Shown here: in pieces, positions 1-6,416 of the stretch
Layout: each line of letters begins with the position of its first letter
Position numbering within the stretch: position 1 is the stretch's first letter
Source: Candidatus Kapaibacterium sp.
GTDB lineage: Bacteria; Bacteroidota; Ignavibacteria; Kapaibacteriales; UBA2268
DNA: 13,603 nucleotides
Assembly (NCBI GenBank): GCA_027858275.1
Contig: JAQIDA010000268.1
Span: 1-13,603 of the forward strand
Direction: 5' to 3'
The notes under the pieces: generated by a model
Database searches by the model: none
Told to the model about the DNA's origin: nothing
Seen by the model: the letters and a program-made list of their open reading frames with translations, nothing else
Position numbers and translations under genes: made by a program

Positions 1-7
1 CTCTTGA

Positions 8-20
8 CCGAAGGGATGAC
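8..20 (-). repeat. Degenerate REP-like copy A
   Basis: The sequence CCGAAGGGATGAC matches the intact copy at 150-166 in the GAA loop and right arm. Its left arm pairs at only two positions next to the loop, so the hairpin is mostly lost. It is probably a decayed relic, or a half-site of a larger repeat pair running off the window. Confidence 0.5.
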
Positions 21-100
21 CCTCCTCGCACGCATATTCGCTTTTTATTTTGACTTTTCAAAGAACTTTTACATCAATGTTGTTCGCTAACTTTTAATAT

Positions 101-124
101 ACAAGGGATGACATGATTATAGAA
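101..124 (-). repeat. REP-like copy B (half hairpin, with shared flank)
   Basis: This copy keeps AGGGATGACA but lacks the CCC arm, so it cannot form the hairpin. Its flank at 109-124 is a perfect 16-base inverted match to 679-694 in copy E on the other side of the transposase gene. It is therefore the left partner of an inverted repeat enclosing the gene. Confidence 0.6.
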
Positions 125-149
125 CTTCACTCGTTATAATCCGTCTTAA

Positions 150-166
150 ATCCCGAAGGGATGACA
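150..166 (-). repeat. REP-like hairpin copy C
   Basis: A perfect 5-bp stem ATCCC/GGGAT encloses a GAA loop (150-162), followed by the conserved TGACA. It lies 7 bases beyond the stop codon of the transposase gene. Read on the minus strand it becomes TGTCATCCCTTCGGGAT, which aligns with copies D and E. Relative to copy E, the second stem pair has changed from C-G to T-A, and both arms changed together. Confidence 0.75.
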
Positions 167-172
167 TAATAA

Positions 173-634
173 TCAGTCTATCCAATCAAATAAATGCTTG
201 TTATCATGCTCAATTTCAAATTTTTGTAATAATTCCAAATATTCTTCCCGAAATGAGCGTTTAGTATGATGTGATTCTTGATTTTTAATATATTGGAATA
301 CTGTTTCTACTTGTGAATGGGCATAAGAGAAAGCAGAATATCCTTCTTGCCATGAGAATTTGCCTCTCACATATTTATTCTCATTAATAAAATTACATGA
401 ATTATTTTTGACATCTCTGATCAAATCTGAAATACGCATTGAGGGTTTTAATCCTAAGAACAGATGGACATGATCTTTCACACCGTTAATGATGATTGGT
501 TTTTGTTTTTTAGCTATTATGATTCCTGCCATATATTTAAACAGATCGTCTCGCCATGCTTTTTGTAAAAGATTTTGTCTGCCCTTTACCGCAAAAACAA
601 CTTGGATGTATATTTGTGAAAATGTACCCGGCAT
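173..634 (-). CDS. IS200-like / REP-associated tyrosine transposase (Y1 HUH)
   Basis: This 153-residue protein belongs to the Y1 HUH transposase superfamily (Transposase_17, IS200-like). Such enzymes cut and rejoin single-stranded DNA at hairpins through a 5'-phosphotyrosine link. The HUH motif is HVH at residues 55-57, inside KDHVHLFL. The likely catalytic tyrosine is Y115 in FQYIKNQ, with the downstream histidine pair typical of these proteins. The length is normal for a complete TnpA/RAYT, and the reading frame is intact. Outward-facing hairpin repeats flank it on both sides, which fits a RAYT with its REP substrates. No accessory tnpB/IscB-like gene is nearby. A classic IS200 element is the alternative; the multiple short symmetric hairpins with a GAA/TTC loop argue for the REP-associated type. 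A hairpin ends 8 bases before the start codon and may limit translation. Confidence 0.85.
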   Translation of the reverse strand: MPGTFSQIYIQVVFAVKGRQNLLQKAWRDDLFKYMAGIIIAKKQKPIIINGVKDHVHLFLGLKPSMRISDLIRDVKNNSCNFINENKYVRGKFSWQEGYSAFSYAHSQVETVFQYIKNQESHHTKRSFREEYLELLQKFEIEHDNKHLFDWID

Positions 635-637
635 AAT

Positions 638-656
638 ATGTCACCCTTTCAGGGTT
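638..656 (+). repeat. REP-like hairpin copy D, in the transposase leader
   Basis: The stem ACCCT/AGGGT closes a TTC loop (643-655) preceded by ATGTCA. Compared with copy E, the loop-closing pair is T-A instead of C-G, a paired change that keeps the hairpin. On the transposase mRNA this hairpin lies 8 bases upstream of the start codon and includes the only purine-rich stretch (AAAGGG) that could act as a ribosome binding site. Confidence 0.75.
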
Positions 657-678
657 TAAATACAATTCTCATTCTGTT

Positions 679-707
679 TTCTATAATCATGTCACCCCTT
701 CGGGGTT
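679..707 (+). repeat. REP-like hairpin copy E with inverted flank
   Basis: The stem ACCCC/GGGGT closes a TTC loop (694-706) and is the strongest hairpin of the set. Its upstream flank 679-694 is the exact reverse complement of 109-124. Copies D and E also share a downstream ACAATTCTCA string (662-671 and 713-722), so the repeated unit extends past the hairpin. Spacing D to E is 51 bases; spacing B to C on the left side is 53. Confidence 0.75.
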
Positions 708-763
708 CTTAGACAATTCTCACAGACAAAACAATAGATTAGGAATCACAATAAAATTCGGAA

Positions 764-2026
764 TTATATTAAATCCGTTTTCACTCGTTTGATATTCGCT
801 CCGAGAGAAACTAATTTTTCCTCGATCGAATCATATCCGCGGTCTATGTGATAAACTCGAAGTAATTCCGTTGTGCCTTCGGCCACGAGTGCTGCAAGCA
901 CCAGCGACGCGCTGGCTCTGAGATCAGAAGACATTACTGTTGCGCCGGACAATTGTTTTCCGCCGCGAATTATCGCGCTGTTGTCTGTCAGTTCTATTTT
1001 AGCTCCGAGTCGCTGCAACTCCGGAACGTGTTTGAATCTGTCGCGATATACATTGTCGGTAATTCTTGAATCACCTTTAGCTCTTAGCATCAGGGCCATC
1101 CATTGAGCCTGAACGTCTGTAGGCATTCCGGGATATACGGAAGTTGTCATATCGGACGGGATCGGGTCCTTATCCATTTCTACGACTATATTGTTGTTGT
1201 TCACATCTATTGTGCACCCTACTTCTTCAAGTTTTGCTACTACCGCAGTCAGATGATAGGGATTGACATTTTGCAATTCTATTTTTCCGCCGGTCATTGC
1301 AACCGCAATCATATATGTTGCCGCTTCGATTCTGTCAGGGATAGTTTCCTCGTCAACCGGGTGAAGCTCGTGAACACCTTCGATTTCCAGCATTGTAGTG
1401 CCGATGCCGTTAATCTTTGCTCCCATTTTTACGAGCATTCTCGCAAGGGCTGTTATTTCCGGTTCAATCGCTGCGTTGGTCAGCAAGGATGTGCCTTTGG
1501 CGAGAACTGCCGCCATCATCACATTGCCTGTAGCTCCCACACTCGATATATCAAAATGGAATTTTGCACCGTGCAATTGTTTTGCTTTTGCCATGATATA
1601 GCCTTTTTCGACATCGACTTTAGCGCCGAGGCGTTCAAGACCTTTCAAATGCAAATCAACGGGACGAGGTCCCCAAGCACAACCGCCGGGTAATGATACC
1701 TTAGCTTGTCCCCAACGCGCCAGAAGCGGGCCGAGCACATAGAAAGACGCGCGCATTTTCTTGACATGCTCATAAGGAGCTTCGAAACTCGAAAGATTCG
1801 TTGAGTCAATAAAAAGGTCGTTGCCGTTCAATTCACAAAATGATCCCATAGATCCGAGCAGTCGGGACATGGTCCAAACATCGCGCAGATTGGGAGTATT
1901 CGTAAGGTGATAGGCTCCGGGAGCCAGTATTGTTGCGGGCATAATCGCGAGCGATCCGTTTTTTGCCCCTGAAATTTTTACTCTTCCGGCCAACTTGTGG
2001 CCGCCTTCGATAACAAATTTATCCAT
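764..2026 (-). CDS. murA: UDP-N-acetylglucosamine 1-carboxyvinyltransferase MurA
   Basis: MurA transfers enolpyruvate from phosphoenolpyruvate to UDP-GlcNAc, the first committed cytoplasmic step of peptidoglycan synthesis. The 420-residue product has the family's normal length. K22 and N23 (SGAKNG) match the conserved substrate-binding pair. The catalytic-loop cysteine is C116 in LPGGCAWGPRPVDLH; because it is Cys and not Asp, the enzyme is expected to be fosfomycin-sensitive. MPTDVQAQ carries the conserved aspartate, and the C-terminal HIDRGYDSIEEKL motif carries the conserved arginine. I chose the start at MDKFVIEGG, since an upstream in-frame ATG at 2053 would begin almost at the predicted transcription start. 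The gene appears to be transcribed alone from the promoter at 2064-2094. The mobile unit lies just beyond its stop codon. Confidence 0.96.
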   Translation of the reverse strand: MDKFVIEGGHKLAGRVKISGAKNGSLAIMPATILAPGAYHLTNTPNLRDVWTMSRLLGSMGSFCELNGNDLFIDSTNLSSFEAPYEHVKKMRASFYVLGPLLARWGQAKVSLPGGCAWGPRPVDLHLKGLERLGAKVDVEKGYIMAKAKQLHGAKFHFDISSVGATGNVMMAAVLAKGTSLLTNAAIEPEITALARMLVKMGAKINGIGTTMLEIEGVHELHPVDEETIPDRIEAATYMIAVAMTGGKIELQNVNPYHLTAVVAKLEEVGCTIDVNNNNIVVEMDKDPIPSDMTTSVYPGMPTDVQAQWMALMLRAKGDSRITDNVYRDRFKHVPELQRLGAKIELTDNSAIIRGGKQLSGATVMSSDLRASASLVLAALVAEGTTELLRVYHIDRGYDSIEEKLVSLGANIKRVKTDLI

Positions 2027-2063
2027 TTTGTATTCACTATGTTTGAGAAACAATGCTGCACTG

Positions 2064-2094
2064 CAAATTTAAGTTAAATTATCGAAAGATCAAA
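2064..2094 (-). promoter_or_regulatory. Bacteroidota-type promoter of murA
   Basis: Read on the minus strand there is TTTG, exactly 19 bases, then TAAATTTG. This is a perfect match to the published Bacteroidota housekeeping consensus (TTTG or TTG about -33, TAnnTTTG about -7). Transcription would begin near 2057, giving a leader of about 30 bases before the ATG at 2026. The assignment is from sequence pattern only. Confidence 0.65.
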
Positions 2095-2122
2095 CCCTTG
2101 CGGCAATTTATTTTTCTGTAAT

Positions 2123-2140
2123 AAGCTGATAATACAGCTT
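2123..2140 (-). terminator. Possible weak terminator hairpin after the 2176-2844 gene
   Basis: A perfect 6-bp inverted repeat AAGCTG/CAGCTT with a 6-base loop lies about 36 bases beyond the stop codon at 2176. It is AT-balanced and not followed by a clear T-run, so intrinsic termination would be weak. It could be fortuitous. Confidence 0.25.
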
Positions 2141-2175
2141 TCCGGAACGAAACCGATATTCAGAGAAAACACAGA

Positions 2176-2844
2176 TCAATCCACACCCTGAATATATTTG
2201 ATCATTATCGGATGATATGCTTTGATAACTTTGCTGAGTCTTCCCTTATGTTTTATCTTTTTCCCAAAGACTTTTCGAGCTGATTCCAAAGGGTATATTT
2301 TGCTGTCGTCCATGCTCAGAGTGTCATCCGGGATAATTAGAAAATCAGATGCTATTTTTTCTATGCTTACAATTCTCGTCGGATTTTTGAAATTATTAAA
2401 ACCATATTTTTTGTTCAGATCATTTAGCTCTTTAGCAAGTTCCGGCTCGCCGAGACTGATCCCGCGATATTTCCCGTCCTTTTTCTCGACTCTTAATAAT
2501 GACCTATATTCAGAATTTATACTGACGGCAACTTTCAGGAGTCCGTTCGGCCGCCATGCTTTTTCCGGCGGCAGATATTGCACGGGTGACAAATCGGGAA
2601 TTGGCGTAAGTATCTGAAACACTGTTCCTAATTCAACTTTATCAAACTGTTTTCTGTCTGTAAAACCGTATTGATGTTCCTCTCCGACAGGAATAATTGT
2701 GATTATTTTTTTTAGATCGGCTTTTAATTCTCCGCTGATTATATCAGAGCTGATTAATTTGGGAACAACAACTTCAGTCTCCTCTGCCAAAAGGATAAAT
2801 GCCGAAACAAGGATGATAATTAAACTCAGTATGATCTTCTTCAC
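2176..2844 (-). CDS. Secreted protein of unknown function
   Basis: I do not recognise this 222-residue protein. It opens with a clear signal peptide: MKK, then a long hydrophobic run, with likely cleavage near residue 20 (LLA before EE). That places it in the periplasm or outside the cell. There is no lipobox cysteine. The mature part is lysine-rich with many short beta-prone stretches, has no further membrane segment and no cysteine, and ends in VD. There is no sign of a T9SS sorting domain. It sits downstream-facing toward murA but is separated from it by 149 bases that include the murA promoter, so it is probably its own unit. Start choice is firm because the signal peptide begins at this ATG. 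Confidence 0.75.
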   Translation of the reverse strand: MKKIILSLIIILVSAFILLAEETEVVVPKLISSDIISGELKADLKKIITIIPVGEEHQYGFTDRKQFDKVELGTVFQILTPIPDLSPVQYLPPEKAWRPNGLLKVAVSINSEYRSLLRVEKKDGKYRGISLGEPELAKELNDLNKKYGFNNFKNPTRIVSIEKIASDFLIIPDDTLSMDDSKIYPLESARKVFGKKIKHKGRLSKVIKAYHPIMIKYIQGVD

Positions 2845-3041
2845 AAGAATAGCTTTTAACAGTTCATAAACATAATATTAAGAAGACACGAATTAATTGC
2901 TGAATTGTTGAATGAGTCTGCAATCATAAGCTCGGAAGCCGGAATCAAAAATAATTTTGAAATATATCGCCAAGTATAGAAAAGTTTTGTTAAATTACTG
3001 ATCAGATTCATTTGTTTTTTTATCAACGACTTGAAATAATT
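2845..3041. promoter_or_regulatory. Divergent intergenic region
   Basis: This 197-base AT-rich gap separates two oppositely directed signal-peptide genes and should contain both promoters. On the plus strand TAATTTTG (2952-2959) matches the -7 box of Bacteroidota promoters, but there is no TTTG/TTG at the expected distance upstream. No convincing box pair is visible on the minus strand. Confidence 0.35.
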
Positions 3042-4349
3042 ATGAAACGAATACTATACACTGCTCTCATTATATTCCTGGCAACAGGCTTTTTCACGGA
3101 TACAGCGGCACAATTCCAAACGGCACAGAAGAAGAATTTTGCTATGGACGCGCTGTGTTTTAAGTCTGATATTGACTCAATCGGTCGAACGGACATATTT
3201 ATTTTGCTTCCTTACGAATCGCTGTCATTCAAACGCCGAGGAGATTCCTATCGAGCAAAGTTCTCAATGGAATTGTCATTGTTTGATTCGGACGGGAACA
3301 AAGTCGCCGGCAAAATATTCAAGAAACAAATTCTCGCGGATAAGTATTTTGAAGCTCAGGGCGGCAGCGGTAATTTTGTCAGTATTGTCCACTCATTTGA
3401 CACTAAAGCCGGCAAATATGAAGTTCTCGCCAAATTAGAGGATAAGTTTTCTTTAACGAATTCTATGGAGTCACGCACGGTCAATATCGTGGATTTTTCT
3501 GTTTATCCGTTTTCGATGAGTGCTGTTTTGTTGGTCAGTTCGATTGAGGAAACTGAGGGCAGACACAAGATAACCCCGCACATATCCGACAATATCGGCA
3601 ATCTGCGAAACGGTTTTTTTATTTTCTTTGAGACCTATAACTTCAACGGGCCTGACAGTGCTGATTTTGTTTATGAATTCCGATCAAAAACCGGGGAACT
3701 AATATATAAAAGTGACAAAGTCAGAGATAAAAACATTGATGATACCGGCAGACATTTTATAAAAATCAACTTGCCGGGAACTTTTCCTCCGGGCGAATAT
3801 ATTCTCAAACTCATTGCCTTGAAGCATGACGCGCCGGACAATTATTCTGAAGTTGACTTTCTCGCCGCAGCGGAACGTTCGATCAAGAACTATCGCAAAA
3901 TCTCGGGATTTCTTGTAGATGATTTGGATAAGGCGATTGAGAGACTGCAATACGTGGCGGATTCGGATTTAATCGACGCAATGACTGAAGAGAAAAGTGC
4001 TGCGAAAAAACAGGATATGTTCGATAAATTCTGGAAGGAATTGGACCCGACGCCTCATACAGATCGCAACGAAGCTATGGAAGAGTATTTCGGGAGAATC
4101 TTCGTTGCAGAGAAAATGTTTAAAACTCAAGCCGGCGGATGGCGGTCGGATATGGGAATGACCTTTGTCATAATGGGCAATCCCATTAACAAGACTCAGC
4201 GAAGAAGCGGGAACGGAATGTCATTATATGAAGTATGGACATATTCAAATCAACGTGAAGTGATTTTTGTCGACCGATCCGGGATTGGTGATTTCAGGCT
4301 CAGTCAATCGAGTTGGATGCCGGATAAATATAGGTATGAGAAATTATAA
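3042..4349 (+). CDS. Secreted GWxTD-domain protein
   Basis: This 435-residue exported protein has a signal peptide (residues 1 to about 24, MKRILYTALI..., cleavage near AAQ). A beta-rich middle (about 40-270) alternates charged and hydrophobic strands, and a short helical stretch follows (about 285-330). The C-terminal region (about 325-425) resembles the GWxTD domain: the signature is GWRSDMG at 366-372, followed by FVIMGNP and the EVWTY strand. GWxTD proteins are common in Bacteroidota, Ignavibacteria and Acidobacteria; their function is not settled. Here the threonine of the signature is serine. I chose ATG 3042 because the signal peptide starts there; an in-frame TTG at 3012 would add ten residues with no signal-like features. 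It stands alone and converges on the acyltransferase-like gene with 41 bases between stops. Confidence 0.8.
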   Translation: MKRILYTALIIFLATGFFTDTAAQFQTAQKKNFAMDALCFKSDIDSIGRTDIFILLPYESLSFKRRGDSYRAKFSMELSLFDSDGNKVAGKIFKKQILADKYFEAQGGSGNFVSIVHSFDTKAGKYEVLAKLEDKFSLTNSMESRTVNIVDFSVYPFSMSAVLLVSSIEETEGRHKITPHISDNIGNLRNGFFIFFETYNFNGPDSADFVYEFRSKTGELIYKSDKVRDKNIDDTGRHFIKINLPGTFPPGEYILKLIALKHDAPDNYSEVDFLAAAERSIKNYRKISGFLVDDLDKAIERLQYVADSDLIDAMTEEKSAAKKQDMFDKFWKELDPTPHTDRNEAMEEYFGRIFVAEKMFKTQAGGWRSDMGMTFVIMGNPINKTQRRSGNGMSLYEVWTYSNQREVIFVDRSGIGDFRLSQSSWMPDKYRYEKL

Positions 4350-4390
4350 TTGCCGGAACGTAGAGTTAGAATTTTTGGGGCGACATTAAA

Positions 4391-4984
4391 TCAGAGTTGA
4401 ATATTATTCATTTCTCTCATTTTTCTCTGCGCTTCCTTAATTATCGCATCAACTTCTTCACGTGTCGCGGATGACGGTATATTGATCGGATCGGAGTATT
4501 CTATTTCAATTTTCGCGAACGGAAGAGGCAGTTTAAATTTATCCCAGCTCTTTTCGAAAATCTTCTCACTGCTGTTCTTTACTGAGCATAAATACAGAGG
4601 CGCGCCGCTTCTCATCGCGGCAACAACTGCTCCGGCTTTAAATTCATAGATAGGACCTCGAGGACCGTCGGGAGTCATCAACAGATAATGTTCTTTGGCA
4701 GCTTCTGTTGCATTATCCAGTACTTCCTTTCCTCCTTTAGATGAAGAACCTCGTATCAAAGTGAATCCCCATTTTTCGAGCAGGTCGGATAATATCTGAC
4801 CGTCTTTGCTCATGCTGACAACTGCGCGCGGATTTTTCCCGGAGAACACTTTCCAAGCGGGTAGCATCTGACCGTGCCAAAAGACCACTACAGCCGGCGA
4901 GTCAGGTACTCCTTTGACCTTGATTCTCCATGTCGAGGCAAGAAGCCTGAACAGGTTTACTGCTATATTTTTTTTTATATTCAT
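4391..4984 (-). CDS. DUF374-type lysophospholipid acyltransferase-like protein
   Basis: This 197-residue protein matches the DUF374 branch of the lysophospholipid acyltransferase (LPLAT) superfamily. Members are thought to acylate lipids or lipid A-type glycolipids at the inner membrane; the exact substrate of this branch is not established. Visible motifs in order are VVVFWHGQM (H37, the likely catalytic histidine), SMSKDGQ (59-62), RGSSSKGG (78-85) and TPDGPRGP (104-111). There is no strong membrane anchor beyond a mildly hydrophobic N-terminus. The frame stays open upstream to 5107, but that extension would overlap the next gene's end and reads as low-complexity charged sequence, so I chose MNIKKN at 4984. 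It follows the T9SS cargo gene by 74 bases that contain a strong hairpin. Confidence 0.8.
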   Translation of the reverse strand: MNIKKNIAVNLFRLLASTWRIKVKGVPDSPAVVVFWHGQMLPAWKVFSGKNPRAVVSMSKDGQILSDLLEKWGFTLIRGSSSKGGKEVLDNATEAAKEHYLLMTPDGPRGPIYEFKAGAVVAAMRSGAPLYLCSVKNSSEKIFEKSWDKFKLPLPFAKIEIEYSDPINIPSSATREEVDAIIKEAQRKMREMNNIQL

Positions 4985-5016
4985 TTGCTTTTTTTCTGTC
5001 TTTAAACTTTCCGGAA

Positions 5017-5049
5017 ACCTTGCCGAAGGTGAAGAAACCTTCGGAAGGT
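5017..5049 (-). terminator. Strong intergenic hairpin between two minus-strand genes
   Basis: CCTTGCCGAAGGT (5018-5030) pairs with ACCTTCGGAAGG (5037-5048) across a GAAGAA loop, with one bulged base and one extra A-T pair at the base. It begins about 10 bases beyond the stop codon of the 5059-6363 gene and ends about 32 bases before the next start. No T-run follows on either strand, so it may be a Rho-independent-like attenuator, an mRNA-stabilising stem or a processing site more than a classical terminator. Confidence 0.45.
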
Positions 5050-5058
5050 ACGGCTGTT

Positions 5059-6363
5059 CTATTTTGTTACGACAAACTTTCCGCTTCCGGCAAGTGTGCC
5101 CTCGCACATAATGCGATAAAGGTAAACACCCGAAGAAAAACCCGACAAACTCACCACATTTTCCAAACTATAAAGAAGACTACCCTCATACATGCTCTTG
5201 CCTTGTATATCGACTATTTGCAGTTTGTATCTCCTGTGGTTCTCGTCTGTGATGTTTATTGTTATGTGTTCCGGCGTTTGTTTTATATCAAATTTTACGT
5301 TTTGGAATTCGTTTTCTTGGACTGATACGTCGTCTTCGTAGCGGTAGATGCCGCCGGCAATTGAAGAAACTATTGGTGTTTGCCCCGCCATCGCGACTCT
5401 TACAGTGATTGTTTCTACTAAGTCTTCGGGCAGATCTGTATGATAAAACCAACTTTCTCCGCCGTCAGTTGTCTCCATGATCTTGCCCCAACTTCCTACT
5501 GCCATACCATGTTTCTCATCCGAAAACGAAATTTTTGTTGTGGGAAAAGTATCCTCAATTAATTTTTCATGAATTATTTCCCAATGTTTCCCTTTATCGC
5601 TTGTCTTCCATACTATATCAGAAGAAACTACACCTTTACCGTATTCCTGTCCTCCGCAGGCGAAACCTAAGGTGTCATTAACAAAACATACATCATAAAT
5701 TGTTTTGGGTTCTTCATCAGGCGGTATTTCCCAAGGTGTATTATAATCAGACCATGTTTCGGTTTCAATATTAAATTTTACAAATGCGTCTTTATTGCGA
5801 TACTCTTTTTTTATTATTACATGAGCGGAATCTATGAAATACAAAGGTGCTCCGGCTTTATCATACTCACCTTTATCGAGATCGAGAGTTTTATATGTTT
5901 TCCAACCGTTAGTTGTATAAAATAAATTATCATAAGAAATAATACAACCTATATTTTGATTATACATCGTTAATCCAAAAATCCATCCGTTATAAGATTC
6001 TCCGTTTTCTTCCAGATTTGTTCGCTTAAATGTTTTGCCACCGTCTGTACTAACATCAACAAAATAATCTTCTGAATATGTCATAAATATATTTGATGTA
6101 TCGAGTACAAAACAACGACTAATCTCTATCAATTTGTCATAATAATCTTCGTAAATTGCATTCCATGAGTTACCTTGGTCTGTAGATTTATATATCCTGT
6201 TAGCTCTGCCTAATACGTCATTTGTAAAAGCATAACAATTGTTGCTGTCTAAACATTGTAATGTTTTTATATATTCACTTTTGATATAATGTTTCTGAAC
6301 CCATTCTTTGGCTGAAATATTTGTTGATACAAACATCAATATTAGAATTATTAACTTTTTCAT
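5059..6363 (-). CDS. T9SS-exported Asp-box (BNR/YCF48-like) beta-propeller protein
   Basis: This 434-residue protein has an N-terminal signal peptide (residues 1 to about 18). Five Asp-box-like motifs follow at 60-67, 105-112, 150-157, 254-261 and 298-305 (such as STDGGKTF and TTDGGESW). They indicate a sortilin/YCF48-like beta-propeller. The tail (about 355-434) looks like a Por secretion sorting domain: LQIVDIQGKSMYEG, then GFSSGVYLYRI, ending in GKFVVTK. Such proteins cross the inner membrane by Sec and the outer membrane by the type IX system, and stay at the surface or are released. Ligand or enzymatic activity cannot be read from the sequence. A purine-rich AAGAGA precedes the ATG. It is upstream of the acyltransferase-like gene on the same strand. 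Confidence 0.85.
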   Translation of the reverse strand: MKKLIILILMFVSTNISAKEWVQKHYIKSEYIKTLQCLDSNNCYAFTNDVLGRANRIYKSTDQGNSWNAIYEDYYDKLIEISRCFVLDTSNIFMTYSEDYFVDVSTDGGKTFKRTNLEENGESYNGWIFGLTMYNQNIGCIISYDNLFYTTNGWKTYKTLDLDKGEYDKAGAPLYFIDSAHVIIKKEYRNKDAFVKFNIETETWSDYNTPWEIPPDEEPKTIYDVCFVNDTLGFACGGQEYGKGVVSSDIVWKTSDKGKHWEIIHEKLIEDTFPTTKISFSDEKHGMAVGSWGKIMETTDGGESWFYHTDLPEDLVETITVRVAMAGQTPIVSSIAGGIYRYEDDVSVQENEFQNVKFDIKQTPEHITINITDENHRRYKLQIVDIQGKSMYEGSLLYSLENVVSLSGFSSGVYLYRIMCEGTLAGSGKFVVTK

Positions 6364-6379
6364 TAGAATCTCTTTTCGT

Positions 6380-6410
6380 AAATCATAAGATGAAAGCTAA
6401 GCTAATCAAA
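6380..6410 (-). promoter_or_regulatory. Candidate promoter of the T9SS cargo gene
   Basis: On the minus strand TTTG is followed by exactly 19 bases and TATGATTT, which matches the TAnnTTTG box at four of six defined positions. The leader would be only about 10 bases, so this is a weak candidate. Confidence 0.3.
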
Positions 6411-6416
6411 AAACAG

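Larger units (their letters stand above)
1..172. other. Non-coding left edge with decayed REP-like repeats
   Basis: No credible coding region is visible here. The stretch holds three copies of a GGGATGAC-containing repeat: at 8-20 (left stem arm degraded), 101-124 (left stem arm lost) and 150-166 (intact hairpin). All three point left, as mirror images of the two copies right of the transposase gene. More copies may lie outside the window. Confidence 0.6.

Noticed and set aside
1..172. Possible CRISPR array, given repeated GGGATGAC strings
   Set aside because: Repeats are short, degenerate and irregularly spaced, and mirror-image copies lie beyond the transposase gene; no cas genes are present.
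1103..1693. Long open frame (196 codons) on the plus strand, antisense to murA
   Set aside because: It lies fully inside murA, whose protein is intact and unmistakable. The translated product is Cys/His-rich low-quality sequence typical of an antisense shadow.
4350..4390. Bidirectional terminator between the convergent genes
   Set aside because: I looked for an inverted repeat in the 41-base gap and found none worth reporting.
5018..5048. Hairpin as a further member of the REP family (shares CCGAAGG)
   Set aside because: The match is limited to a 7-base palindromic core. It lacks the TGACAT flank, and the stem is longer with a different loop.
4985..5107. N-terminal extension of the acyltransferase-like protein by 41 residues
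   Set aside because: The extension overlaps the end of the T9SS cargo gene and the strong hairpin, and reads as unstructured charged sequence. MNIKKN fits the family start.
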